Under the pieces are notes generated by a model. The model saw only the letters and a list, made by a program, of their open reading frames with translations. It searched no databases and was not told where the DNA came from. A stretch of DNA of 64,000 bases. Source: Leeuwenhoekiella sp. MAR_2009_132 (GTDB lineage: Bacteria > Bacteroidota > Bacteroidia > Flavobacteriales > Flavobacteriaceae). Positions 25,166-32,991 of the stretch are shown piece after piece; positions within the stretch are counted from its first letter, which is position 1, and every line of letters begins with the position of its first letter. The stretch is taken from assembly GCF_000687915.1 (NCBI RefSeq), contig NZ_JHZY01000002.1, positions 186,001 through 250,000 of the forward strand. Direction: 5' to 3'. The position numbers and the translations under genes were made by a program.

Positions 25166-26833
25166 TTAATTTGAAGTTGATATTTTACCGCCATCGAGCC
25201 ATAATACTCGTTCGCAATAATTTTTCCACATCGCATCTTTGCTGGCAATTATGATTGACCAGGTGTTGGATTTATCAAATAAGAAATTAATTATTCGCTC
25301 TTTTTCTTCGGTTGAAAATTTATTGAGAGGTTCTTTAAGTATAAGTATTTTAGGTTTTCGTACGATACTACGGGACAGAACGATCTTATTTGAAATTGTC
25401 TCTGAGATGAACTTCCCTTCGGGCTTTAATGGGGTATGTAAGCCTAAAGGTTGATTTTTAACAAACTCTGATAAGCCCATTTTCTCTACAGCCCAGTCAA
25501 TGTCTTTTTGAGGAATTGATTGATCTCCAAAAGTTAGATTTTCTAATAAGGTACCTTCAAAAGGAGTTTCTTCAGGGAATGATTGTCCTAGTAATGCACG
25601 GTAATGATTTAAGCTAATGCCCTGTATAGATTTATTATTTATAAAGAAATCTCCAGATGTAGGTTCAATAAGTCCTGCTATTATTTTAAGTAACGTAGAT
25701 TTCCCAGAACCATTAGGACCATTTATAAGCAGGTGTTCACCGGGATTAATATCTAGAGTAATTGCATTTAAAATACTTTTATTATCGCGATCATCTACGT
25801 AACCTATATTTTTAAGTTCTAGCGTTAAGGAGTCAGCGTCTGTAAATGGCGTAGATAAATTTTGAGATTCTAATTCTTTATCTGATACAGCTCCTACTTT
25901 TTCTAAAGCCGTTAATAAATCATAGAAATTCTCAAGTCCCAGAATTAATTTTTCTACTGAATTTATAATGAGCAGGATTATAATTTCTGCTGCTACAAAT
26001 TGACCTATATTCATTTGCTGGTTAAGTACCAGGATACCGCCTATTAATAAAAGACCCGCTGTAACTAGTACTTTAAAGCCAACCATTTGTATAAACTGAA
26101 TACGTAAAATTCTAAAGTGACTTTCTCTTGAGTCGATATACTCGCTCACTAATTGGTCATTTTTATTTAAAGCCAAACTAGATTTACCAGAAAGTTTAAA
26201 ACTTATAAGGGTACGTGCGATTTCCTGTATCCAGTGTACAATTTTGTATTTATACTTAGACTCTGTAAGGCTCGTTTGTAAGCCCGTGCTTCCTGTAAAT
26301 TTGAAAACCAAATAAATAAGAATTACCAGTAACAACCCGTAAAATATAAAGAAGGGGTGGTAAAACGATAATAGTATTAAACCGAAAATAATTTGCACCA
26401 TCGCCGCCGGAAAATCAAGAACTAGCTTGTAAAGACCTTTTTGTATGGTAAGTACATCAAAGAAACGGTTTGCAAGTTCTGGTGGGTAATAATCCCGAAG
26501 CTCACTCATTTTAATTTTTGGGAATCTGTAGGTAAACTCAAACGAAGCCCTCGTAAATATTTTTTGCTGAATATTTTCTACTATGCGTATTTGCATAAGT
26601 TGTAGTGCTCCTACAAAGGCTACTCCCAGCGTTACCAGAACTACCAGCACAATCCATGAGGTGCTAATTTGTGCACCTTGAATTAGGTTTACAATTGCTT
26701 GAATTCCTAACGGAAGCGAAAGACTTACAATACCTGCAAAAATCGCATAATACAATATTTGTAAAAAGTCTTTGCGCTCTAGCTTCAATAGCCCTACAAA
26801 ACGTTGCCAGGGCGTGTATGATTTTTTATCCAT
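25166..26833 (-). CDS. ABC exporter (membrane and ATPase domains fused) with degenerate ATPase motifs
   Basis: 555 aa. Six-helix permease domain at about 20-300; ATPase domain 335-555. There is no N-terminal peptidase domain. Walker A is normal (GPNGSGKST, 372-380) and the Q-loop Gln417 is present. The ABC signature LSGGQ is replaced by ISETISN (476-482). Walker B reads ILILKE, with Lys500 in place of the Mg-coordinating Asp though catalytic Glu501 stays. The H-loop His is absent (IIIASKD, 527-533). I checked the Lys codon (AAA) on the DNA. As there is one such gene, a homodimer would have two unusual sites. It probably works with the HlyD and TolC partners. Confidence 0.88.
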   Translation of the reverse strand: MDKKSYTPWQRFVGLLKLERKDFLQILYYAIFAGIVSLSLPLGIQAIVNLIQGAQISTSWIVLVVLVTLGVAFVGALQLMQIRIVENIQQKIFTRASFEFTYRFPKIKMSELRDYYPPELANRFFDVLTIQKGLYKLVLDFPAAMVQIIFGLILLSFYHPFFIFYGLLLVILIYLVFKFTGSTGLQTSLTESKYKYKIVHWIQEIARTLISFKLSGKSSLALNKNDQLVSEYIDSRESHFRILRIQFIQMVGFKVLVTAGLLLIGGILVLNQQMNIGQFVAAEIIILLIINSVEKLILGLENFYDLLTALEKVGAVSDKELESQNLSTPFTDADSLTLELKNIGYVDDRDNKSILNAITLDINPGEHLLINGPNGSGKSTLLKIIAGLIEPTSGDFFINNKSIQGISLNHYRALLGQSFPEETPFEGTLLENLTFGDQSIPQKDIDWAVEKMGLSEFVKNQPLGLHTPLKPEGKFISETISNKIVLSRSIVRKPKILILKEPLNKFSTEEKERIINFLFDKSNTWSIIIASKDAMWKNYCERVLWLDGGKISTSN

Positions 26834-26846
26834 AGTTAATAGGGAG

Positions 26847-27521
26847 TTATGAATTTAATAGTGTTGAGGTAAGATGTATAAAATACTGAGATGGCGATGT
26901 GCTGGCATTACAATCTGTTAAAGAAGTAAAATGGTCTATTAAAAAATGCTGATGTAGAGATCCTGCCATTATAGTGCTCGCTAAACTTGCAGGATATGGG
27001 TAGTTTGAGTTTACATCACTTATCATCGTTTTTAAACGGCTAGATAAGCGTTTGTAGATTACAAAATAACCTTCTTTATTTTCATTATCAACCTCCTTTG
27101 TTAAGTAAGATTTTGAGTACTCGTTTATAACAATTTTGCTTAGAGCAACCTCATTAATATGCGAGAATAATTGATCTTGTTCAACCCTTCGGGTAAGAAT
27201 CTCTATGGCCTTTGTTAGTTTTTCATTGGCATTTGTGATGTTTACCGTTGCAAATACCAACTGATATTCTTTCCATCCCCAATACCATGAGGTGAGATAA
27301 ACCAGAAACTTGTGTTTATTTTCAAAATATCTATAAATAGAGCTTTCATTAGATTGAATGCGATCACCTAGTTTTTTAAAGGTAAAATTATCAAAACCTA
27401 ATTCATCAATAAGTAGAATGCCGTCCTCAATGATGCGTTTACCTAATTTTGAGGACTCTGGGTCCTTTAAATAGATCCCTTCATTAATGGTGATCCTAAT
27501 ATTTTTGAGTAACTCATTCAT
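26847..27521 (-). CDS. TetR/AcrR-family transcriptional regulator
   Basis: 224 aa. N-terminal helix-turn-helix at about 45-75 (FTFKKLGDRIQSNESSIYRYFENK is the TetR pattern split over the recognition helix). The C-terminal ligand domain is unassigned. It heads the export operon, 13 bp before the ABC gene, and is likely its autoregulatory repressor. A palindrome next to its own promoter box (27548-27560) is the obvious operator candidate. Confidence 0.9.
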   Translation of the reverse strand: MNELLKNIRITINEGIYLKDPESSKLGKRIIEDGILLIDELGFDNFTFKKLGDRIQSNESSIYRYFENKHKFLVYLTSWYWGWKEYQLVFATVNITNANEKLTKAIEILTRRVEQDQLFSHINEVALSKIVINEYSKSYLTKEVDNENKEGYFVIYKRLSSRLKTMISDVNSNYPYPASLASTIMAGSLHQHFLIDHFTSLTDCNASTSPSQYFIHLTSTLLNS

Positions 27522-27539
27522 AAAAAATTATTTTGGTTG

Positions 27540-27547
27540 CAAATATA
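27540..27547 (-). promoter_or_regulatory. -7 promoter box of the tetR/export operon
   Basis: The minus strand reads TATATTTG, an exact TAnnTTTG match, 18 bp upstream of the TetR ATG. Confidence 0.6.
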
Positions 27548-27560
27548 ATAGTATTACTAT
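27548..27560. promoter_or_regulatory. Candidate TetR operator palindrome
   Basis: ATAGTA-T-TACTAT, a perfect 6+1+6 palindrome directly upstream of the -7 box, inside the promoter spacer. A bound repressor here would block RNA polymerase. Being AT-rich, chance occurrence is not negligible. Confidence 0.45.
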
Positions 27561-27652
27561 CATTTATGAATGTTTCACACTTTTTTAACTCGTTTTTATT
27601 TCTGCGAGTTTAAATCTTAGGTGTTTAATTATTTATTTAAACGTTTTAAAGT

Positions 27653-28513
27653 CTAATACGTGGTGGTCATATCTGCATCAATTACGATAATAAAATCGGC
27701 TTGATTGATGTAACTATCTTCTAATGTTTCTAGTTTTTCCTGAGAAACGCTTGTGATTGTCACATATTTATGATCAGGAGCTTCCTGTTTTAGGTACCAC
27801 AATATGCCTTCGTGATAATCACTATGAAAAGAGCCATTGTAATGTATAAATACGTGATCATTTTCTAGATTTTTTAAGATGAAATGAGCCATTGTAGCAT
27901 CTTTTATCGCCTGAGCCATCACTAATTGTGGACTACCGTGCTCTCCCATCATTTTTAAAATTTCTTTGTAACGGGGTAAATTAGGCTCAAATAAGATAGG
28001 TAAGGGAGCTATAAATTGTTTTTCAGTAGGAGGTAAACTGTCTAAAATTTCAAATCCCTGTTTATATACCCTACTTGCATAGATACGTGGGATATTTGTT
28101 GCAATAAATTTTAAATTTTTGGCTTTAGCAAAATCAATAAGCGGCTGGTAATCCGTTTTATGATTAACCCAGAGGCGGGCAGAACTGGTAAACTCTTTAA
28201 TACTAAGACTATCTTTTAAATAGGCATTGACTGCAGTTTGATTATCTGTTTCAATCATTTCTGCGCCTAATGTGAGGTTTTTTGTTTCGGCTAAATCTTT
28301 TGTTACTTCTAATTCTAACCAATGCACGATAGGGTTGTCGTGCATTTCACCAAATAAAATAATGTCTTTTTGATTTTTTAAAGAATCAAGCATCGCTCGA
28401 TAGGTTACTTTTTTACCTTCAGCATTAAATAATTGATAAGCAGGCTTGTTTTGAGATTGCGCTGTTTTGCAGTTAAGAAGTATTAAAAAGCTATAAATTA
28501 GAAGTAAACGCAT
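27653..28513 (-). CDS. ChaN-family lipoprotein (haem/iron uptake related)
   Basis: 286 aa with lipobox LLNC (Cys15). The ChaN/Tiki-fold core is recognised from ILFGEMHDNPIVHWLE near 51-66 (Glu and His of the conserved GE.H motif), plus HYNGSFHSDYHEG near 224-236. ChaN from Campylobacter binds haem as a dimer, and relatives have been proposed to aid iron uptake; the actual role here is open. It stands alone, with 131 bp to tetR and divergent from the DEAD-box helicase gene. Confidence 0.85.
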   Translation of the reverse strand: MRLLLIYSFLILLNCKTAQSQNKPAYQLFNAEGKKVTYRAMLDSLKNQKDIILFGEMHDNPIVHWLELEVTKDLAETKNLTLGAEMIETDNQTAVNAYLKDSLSIKEFTSSARLWVNHKTDYQPLIDFAKAKNLKFIATNIPRIYASRVYKQGFEILDSLPPTEKQFIAPLPILFEPNLPRYKEILKMMGEHGSPQLVMAQAIKDATMAHFILKNLENDHVFIHYNGSFHSDYHEGILWYLKQEAPDHKYVTITSVSQEKLETLEDSYINQADFIIVIDADMTTTY

Positions 28514-28607
28514 AGTTGAGTTTTTAGATTTTAAAAATACAAGAATAAAATAGGTGCTAAATATTCTAATCTTAATTTCTTATTACTGTTTTAGTACCTG
28601 TGTTGAC

Positions 28608-28615
28608 TATCTTTG
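28608..28615 (+). promoter_or_regulatory. -7 promoter box before the DEAD-box helicase
   Basis: TATCTTTG, exact match. It lies inside the longest possible ORF (GTG at 28600), which argues that translation really starts at the ATG at 28633, 17 bp after the box. Confidence 0.6.
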
Positions 28616-28632
28616 CGCTTCAAAATTTTACC

Positions 28633-29751
28633 ATGGCAGACAATTTTAAAGAGCTTGGCCTAAGTGCCGGCTTGATTAAGGGACTTACAGAACTTGGGAT
28701 AATAAATCCTACACCTATTCAACAAGAAGTCATTCCTATTCTATTACAGGAAAAGACCCATCTTGTGGGACAGGCGCAAACGGGAACCGGTAAAACCGCT
28801 GCTTATGGCTTACCTATTTTAGAGCGCATAAATGCTAAGAAAAAAAACATACAGGCTCTAATATTATGCCCTACACGGGAGCTGTGTCAACAAGTGGCAA
28901 AGCAATTGTTTAGGTATACAAAATATACAGATAAGATATTCACTGAAGCTATTTACGGAGGTGAAAAAATAGATATTCAAATCAAAAATTTGTTGCGTCC
29001 CACACATATCGTAGTAGCTACGCCGGGAAGACTTATAGATTTGCTAAACCGAAAAATAATTGATCTTTCTTACGTGAATACTGTTGTACTTGACGAAGCA
29101 GATGAGATGTTGAGTATGGGATTTAAGCAGCAATTAGATGAGATTTTAAATGCTGTAAAAAATGTAGATAATAAATGGTTATTTTCTGCAACGATGCCGC
29201 ACGGAATTAAGCAGATTGTAAACGAGCACATGTCTGCTGAAGCGCATCGTATTCAAATAAGTAAAGATGTGGTGAATAAGAATATAGACCATAAATTTTT
29301 GCAATGCGAAGAAACAGATAAGTTGCCTATACTGCTAGATTTTTTAAAAACAAGAGGCGATGAGCGCGGTATTATTTTTTGTAAAACTAAAGCGGCAGCG
29401 ACGAAGTTAGCAAAGCAACTCATAGCAAAAAATATAGCTGCAGAAGCCTTGCAGGGTGATATGCTGCAAAAAGAGCGCGATAAAGTAATGCGTGCTTTTA
29501 AGAATGAAAGTTTACGTCTTCTGGTTGCTACAGATATAGCAGCACGAGGTCTTGATGTACAGGATTTGACTTTTGTAATTCATTACCAAATGCCAGATCA
29601 GGAAGAATACTATACCCATAGAAGTGGTAGAACGGCCAGAGCCGGTAAAGAGGGTCTTTCTCTTGCTTTAGTGACTACTAAAGAGCTGCGTATCTTGCGT
29701 AGTTATGAAAAGTCTTTGCAAATAGGCTTTGGAGAAGTTAAAAGTAGATAG
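28633..29751 (+). CDS. DEAD-box RNA helicase
   Basis: 372 aa from ATG 28633; an upstream GTG is ruled out by the promoter box that lies between. All core motifs are visible: Q motif (TPIQQ), AQTGTGKT (motif I), PTRELC (Ia), DEAD (II), SAT (III), ATDIAARGLD (V) and HRSGRTAR (VI). It is a minimal helicase with only a short C-terminal tail, so it lacks the RNA-binding extensions of DbpA or RhlB types. Likely acts in ribosome assembly or RNA turnover; which one cannot be told. Confidence 0.95.
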   Translation: MADNFKELGLSAGLIKGLTELGIINPTPIQQEVIPILLQEKTHLVGQAQTGTGKTAAYGLPILERINAKKKNIQALILCPTRELCQQVAKQLFRYTKYTDKIFTEAIYGGEKIDIQIKNLLRPTHIVVATPGRLIDLLNRKIIDLSYVNTVVLDEADEMLSMGFKQQLDEILNAVKNVDNKWLFSATMPHGIKQIVNEHMSAEAHRIQISKDVVNKNIDHKFLQCEETDKLPILLDFLKTRGDERGIIFCKTKAAATKLAKQLIAKNIAAEALQGDMLQKERDKVMRAFKNESLRLLVATDIAARGLDVQDLTFVIHYQMPDQEEYYTHRSGRTARAGKEGLSLALVTTKELRILRSYEKSLQIGFGEVKSR

Positions 29752-29753
29752 TT

Positions 29754-30170
29754 CTAAACGGGACTGTACCAGAATAAACTCCATATAAATAGGAAGGTCC
29801 ATAGTACAGTCCTAATCCAATTTAATCTAACCAGACGTTGAGGGGTTTCTTTCGCTGCAGTTTTTGTGGCTATACTGTTATGTAGTGGTACAAATTGAAT
29901 GAAGGTAGACAGCCACAATGCCATAACCACAAATCCACTGACCAGTGTATAAACTGTAACTGCATTTATAAGTTGTACTGCGGTAACTAATAGTTGGCCT
30001 ATCATCAATGGCATTACAATATATGATAGTTGGGTAGTGTATTTTTTATGCCAAACAACCAGATCTGTATCAGAATAGTAGCAAAAACCGGGATAAATTA
30101 CTAATTGCACTAGCCAGATAAGGACAAGCATTCCGGTATCAAGCAATACTCTTATCAAATCTAAAGACAT
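29754..30170 (-). CDS. Small integral membrane protein, unknown function
   Basis: 138 aa with four hydrophobic segments (about 8-28, 48-70, 75-95, 115-135). Conserved-looking polar features: YPGFCYYSD near 26-34 and WHKKYTTQLSY near 40-50. The family is known to me only as conserved hypothetical in flavobacteria. The stop lies 2 bp from the convergent helicase stop, with no terminator between. A 7/8 -7 box lies about 20 bp upstream. Confidence 0.75.
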   Translation of the reverse strand: MSLDLIRVLLDTGMLVLIWLVQLVIYPGFCYYSDTDLVVWHKKYTTQLSYIVMPLMIGQLLVTAVQLINAVTVYTLVSGFVVMALWLSTFIQFVPLHNSIATKTAAKETPQRLVRLNWIRTVLWTFLFIWSLFWYSPV

Positions 30171-30226
30171 AAACCTGGTTCGTTGTAAGCTCTAAATTTA
30201 ATAAAAGAGTTGTTGCTAATATGGAT

Positions 30227-30526
30227 TTAGGAATGGTTTTCTATGACCTGTTTTAGATCTGCTCTGGTAAGCACTCCACTTTGTCGCCAAAGTTGTTTAC
30301 CATTTTTAAAAAGCATTAGGGTGGGAACACCACGCACTTGAAATTTTTGAGCGAGTGCCTGATTTTTATCTACATCAACCTTAATGATTTTTACTTTTTC
30401 GCCTAAATCTTTTTTTACATCTTCAAGTATAGGAGCAAGGGTCTGGCAGGGGCCACACCAAGTCGCATAAAAATCAATCAACACCGGTGTTGATGATTCG
30501 GTTAAATTGCCAAAGGTTGTTTTCAT
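30227..30526 (-). CDS. trxA: Thioredoxin
   Basis: 99 aa, single thioredoxin fold without signal peptide, thus cytoplasmic. Active site WCGPC at 23-27 and the cis-Pro loop VRGVPTL at about 69-75. It ends slightly short of E. coli TrxA (108 aa), mostly at the N-terminus. The promoter box at 30532-30539 is 5 bp from the ATG, so the mRNA may be leaderless. Confidence 0.94.
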   Translation of the reverse strand: MKTTFGNLTESSTPVLIDFYATWCGPCQTLAPILEDVKKDLGEKVKIIKVDVDKNQALAQKFQVRGVPTLMLFKNGKQLWRQSGVLTRADLKQVIENHS

Positions 30527-30531
30527 ACCTG

Positions 30532-30560
30532 CAAAGCTAGGAGTTTCTATTCAATCTCAA
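30532..30560 (-). promoter_or_regulatory. Promoter of trxA, almost touching the start codon
   Basis: On the minus strand TTG (30560-30558), an 18-bp spacer, then TAGCTTTG (30539-30532), then CAGGT and the ATG. Fits the Bacteroidetes promoter pattern and predicts little or no leader. Confidence 0.6.
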
Positions 30561-30642
30561 AATGCTTTAACTACTTCTTAATACTATCCTAATACCAGCG
30601 TTAAAGGGCGTTAAGAAAAATTATGATGCTTAATCTATTAAC

Positions 30643-30650
30643 TAAGTTTG
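30643..30650 (+). promoter_or_regulatory. -7 promoter box before the NAD(P)-binding protein
   Basis: TAAGTTTG, exact TAnnTTTG match, 54 bp upstream of the ATG at 30705. Confidence 0.5.
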
Positions 30651-30704
30651 CGGTAAATATTAATATAATTTAAGTCGGTTTTTGACTTTAAAAAAATATA
30701 AACT

Positions 30705-31352
30705 ATGAATACGAGTAAAGAGAATATTTTAGTTGCAGGAGCAAACGGTACAACCGGAAAGCAAATTATAAGTTATTTAAAAGAATCTCAATACTACAAC
30801 CCGGTTGCCATGGTACGTAAAGAAGAGCAACAGGAGCAATTTAAAATACAAAATGTTGATACGGTGCTGGGTGATTTAGAAAAAGATCTTTCACACGTTG
30901 TAGAAGGTATTGATAAAGTAATTTTTGCGGCAGGTTCTGGAGGAAGTACAGGTCCCGAAAAAACAACTGCTGTTGATCAGGAAGGAGCAAAAAGTTTAAT
31001 AGATGTTTCTAAAAAGGCTGGTATTAAAAAGTTTGTAATGTTGAGTTCAATAAATGCAGATAAACCTGAAACAGGAGGAGATTTAGAACATTATCTTGAA
31101 GCCAAACAAAATGCAGATAACCACTTAAAAAATAGCGGTTTATTATACAGTATCGTGCGCCCGGGAACTTTAAAAAATGATAAGGGCACTCGAAAAATTA
31201 CGGCTGCAGAAAAAGTTGACATGGGCAAAATTACTCGTGATGATGTTGCATATACACTAGTCCATGTTTTAAATGACGATATTGCGCAAAATGCAGTTTT
31301 TGAAATGATTGAGGGTGATGAGCGTATTGAAGATGCTTTAAAAGCTTTTTAA
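30705..31352 (+). CDS. NAD(P)-binding SDR-type oxidoreductase (atypical, YhfK/YwnB-like)
   Basis: 215 aa Rossmann-fold protein. The dinucleotide loop GANGTTGKQ is at residues 12-20, FAAGSGGSTG near 71-80, and the C-terminal region resembles NAD(P)H-binding domain proteins related to nucleoside-sugar epimerases. The atypical SDR lacks a clear YxxxK active site, so it could be a redox sensor or quinone/flavin reductase rather than a dehydrogenase. It has its own promoter and a strong terminator. Confidence 0.85.
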   Translation: MNTSKENILVAGANGTTGKQIISYLKESQYYNPVAMVRKEEQQEQFKIQNVDTVLGDLEKDLSHVVEGIDKVIFAAGSGGSTGPEKTTAVDQEGAKSLIDVSKKAGIKKFVMLSSINADKPETGGDLEHYLEAKQNADNHLKNSGLLYSIVRPGTLKNDKGTRKITAAEKVDMGKITRDDVAYTLVHVLNDDIAQNAVFEMIEGDERIEDALKAF

Positions 31353-31442
31353 TGAATTCTAAAGAAATGAGTAGATTATTTATAAACTGTGCGTCTACAT
31401 ATTAAAAAAATGATTTCGACAGTAAAATAGTCTATTAAAATT

Positions 31443-31479
31443 AAAAGCCCCTGTAAATATTATGTTTACAGGGGCTTTT
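31443..31479 (+). terminator. Terminator after the SDR gene, also facing tRNA-Leu
   Basis: A perfect 15-bp stem (AAAAGCCCCTGTAAA / TTTACAGGGGCTTTT) with a 7-nt loop and T run. The complementary A run also lets it end the minus-strand tRNA transcript. Confidence 0.92.
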
Positions 31480-31482
31480 TTG

Positions 31483-31565
31483 TACCCGGAATGGGACTTG
31501 AACCCACACGTACAGAGTACACACGGCCCTCAACCGTGCCTGTCTACCAATTCCAGCATCCGGGT
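31483..31565 (-). tRNA. tRNA-Leu (anticodon GAG)
   Basis: 83 nt. The acceptor stem pairs ACCCGGA with TCCGGGT, discriminator A; the CCA end is not encoded. The anticodon arm is CACGG-TTGAGGG-CCGTG with GAG. A long variable arm (type II tRNA) and TGG-TTCAAGTC-like T-arm are present. Confidence 0.93.
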
Positions 31566-31592
31566 GTTTAAATCAAAATTAGTTTAAAAAAT

Positions 31593-31618
31593 AAAACCAG
31601 ACCTTAAGATCTGGTTTT
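31593..31618 (-). repeat. Hairpin unit 1 between tRNA genes
   Basis: AAAACCAGA...TCTGGTTTT with an almost complete inner pairing on the minus-strand RNA (one G-U pair). A near copy lies at 31746-31771. Probably an intertranscript processing or terminator hairpin duplicated along with tRNA-Lys. Confidence 0.6.
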
Positions 31619-31625
31619 ATTCTCG

Positions 31626-31698
31626 TGACTTGGCTGGGGCTCGAACCCAGGACCCTCTCCTTAAAAGGGAGATGCTCTGCCAACTGAGCTACCAAGTC
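31626..31698 (-). tRNA. tRNA-Lys (anticodon TTT), copy 1
   Basis: 73 nt; acceptor GACTTGG/CCAAGTC, discriminator A, no encoded CCA. Anticodon loop CTTTTAA with stem TCTCC/GGAGA. Sequence identical to copy 2. Confidence 0.96.
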
Positions 31699-31745
31699 TA
31701 TTACAACTCAGATTTATTTTAAAATCTTACCGATTTTAAAAAGTA

Positions 31746-31771
31746 AAACCAGACGTTGAGATCTGGTTTAA
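31746..31771 (-). repeat. Hairpin unit 2 between tRNA genes
   Basis: Near copy of the unit at 31593-31618 (AACCAGA...TCTGGTTT), placed at the same distance from the next tRNA-Lys, consistent with a tandem duplication of about 153 bp. Confidence 0.55.
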
Positions 31772-31778
31772 AATATGG

Positions 31779-31851
31779 TGACTTGGCTGGGGCTCGAACC
31801 CAGGACCCTCTCCTTAAAAGGGAGATGCTCTGCCAACTGAGCTACCAAGTC
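31779..31851 (-). tRNA. tRNA-Lys (anticodon TTT), copy 2
   Basis: 73 nt and identical to copy 1. It is the promoter-proximal gene of the Lys-Lys-Leu tRNA cluster. Confidence 0.96.
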
Positions 31852-31869
31852 TTTCCTTAAATGCGGCTG

Positions 31870-31901
31870 CAAATATACATCCATTTTTTTAATCTTACCA
31901 A
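31870..31901 (-). promoter_or_regulatory. Promoter of the tRNA cluster
   Basis: On the minus strand TTG (31901-31899), a 21-bp spacer, TATATTTG (31877-31870). Full match to the Bacteroidetes consensus, 18 bp upstream of tRNA-Lys copy 2. Confidence 0.7.
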
Positions 31902-31972
31902 GCCTTTTTGTAATAAATTTGAATAAAATAGTAAGTCAGGGCTTAGGCTTCTGAAAATCAGTAATTTTAAGA

Positions 31973-32491
31973 ATGAAAATATATTTAATAGGCTATATGG
32001 GTTCCGGTAAATCTACTTTAGGGAAGATTTTAGCTGCCGAAAAAAAGATGAATTTTATAGATTTTGACGACTATGTAGCGCAAAAAGAAGGGAGATCTAT
32101 TAAGCAAATCTTTGAGGAAAAAGGAGAAATCTATTTTAGAAAGCGAGAATCTCAATATTTAAATGAGCTGCTTATAGGTTTTGACAATACTATAATTAGT
32201 CTAGGTGGTGGGACACCGTGTTATGGGGACGCTATAGATCGTATTAAGGCCGCAGAAGGCACTTCGGTTTATATTAATGTAAGTGTAGGGGAATTGACCC
32301 AAAGGTTGTGGACGCAGCGGGATCACAGACCTGTTCTTAAACACCAGGAAACTCAAGAAAAGTTAGAAGAGTTTATACGTAAACATTTATTTGAACGTAG
32401 TTTTTATTACAATCAAGCCACTATAAAGCTTCTTGTAAATAATCGTTCTATACCTGAGTTGATAGAAGAATTAAAAATGCGTCTATTCTAA
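31973..32491 (+). CDS. aroK: Shikimate kinase
   Basis: 172 aa; phosphorylates shikimate at the 3-OH in the chorismate pathway. Walker A GYMGSGKST at 7-15, the shikimate-binding FDDYVAQ (Asp32/Asp33) near 30-37, FRKRE near 56-60, GGGTPC (78-83) and LID Arg in RDHRP near 114-118. Normal length. Its 3' end overlaps the convergent phosphoribosyltransferase by 9 bp. Confidence 0.96.
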   Translation: MKIYLIGYMGSGKSTLGKILAAEKKMNFIDFDDYVAQKEGRSIKQIFEEKGEIYFRKRESQYLNELLIGFDNTIISLGGGTPCYGDAIDRIKAAEGTSVYINVSVGELTQRLWTQRDHRPVLKHQETQEKLEEFIRKHLFERSFYYNQATIKLLVNNRSIPELIEELKMRLF

Positions 32492-32986
32492 TATAGCAGA
32501 ATCTTTGCCAGGTTTAAATCTAACCTTAACTCGCTCTTGTAGTGATGTGCTTAGTGAAATGCCTTTATAATCTGCCTTTACAGGATATTTTTTATGATTT
32601 CGGTTTACGAGCACTGCCGTTTTAAATTGCTTGAGCGGGACATCGAGAAAATGTTTAACCCCATAGATTAAAGTTGTACCCGAGTTTAAGACATCGTCAA
32701 TAAGTACTAAAGATTTATTTTGATATTCGCTTTCTGTAAGTGAGGTTGTAACCGTTCCTTGAGGTGCAGTTTTATTCATAGTAACCTTACAGAGCGTACA
32801 GTTGAGGTCAGAAATATCTTCTAAAATAACTTTTAAACGTTCTGCAATTACATAACCGTTTTGCGCAACTCCTGCTAAAATGAGTTCTTTCTCATTTACA
32901 TTGCTTTCGTAAATCTGATAGGCAATTCTGCGTATTTTATTTTGAATATCTTCATGATTAAGAATTGTTTGTACGGCAGTTTTCAT
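32483..32986 (-). CDS. PyrR-like phosphoribosyltransferase
   Basis: 167 aa type I PRTase. PRPP-binding motif VLIDDVLNSGTT is at about 92-103. The C-terminal VRFKPGKD segment resembles PyrR. Could be a bifunctional pyrimidine regulator/uracil PRTase or a purine-type enzyme; the family and length suit PyrR best. No pyr genes are adjacent. Probably the end of an operon S4/methyltransferase/PRTase on the minus strand (5-bp gap to the upstream gene). Confidence 0.85.
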   Translation of the reverse strand: MKTAVQTILNHEDIQNKIRRIAYQIYESNVNEKELILAGVAQNGYVIAERLKVILEDISDLNCTLCKVTMNKTAPQGTVTTSLTESEYQNKSLVLIDDVLNSGTTLIYGVKHFLDVPLKQFKTAVLVNRNHKKYPVKADYKGISLSTSLQERVKVRFKPGKDSAILE

Positions 32987-32991
32987 AAGAT

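Noticed and set aside
28600-28632. GTG start 33 bp upstream for the DEAD-box helicase
   Set aside because: An exact promoter box (28608-28615) falls inside that extension.
31593-31851. CRISPR-like repeats
   Set aside because: Only two units, and the repeated material is tRNA-Lys and a hairpin.
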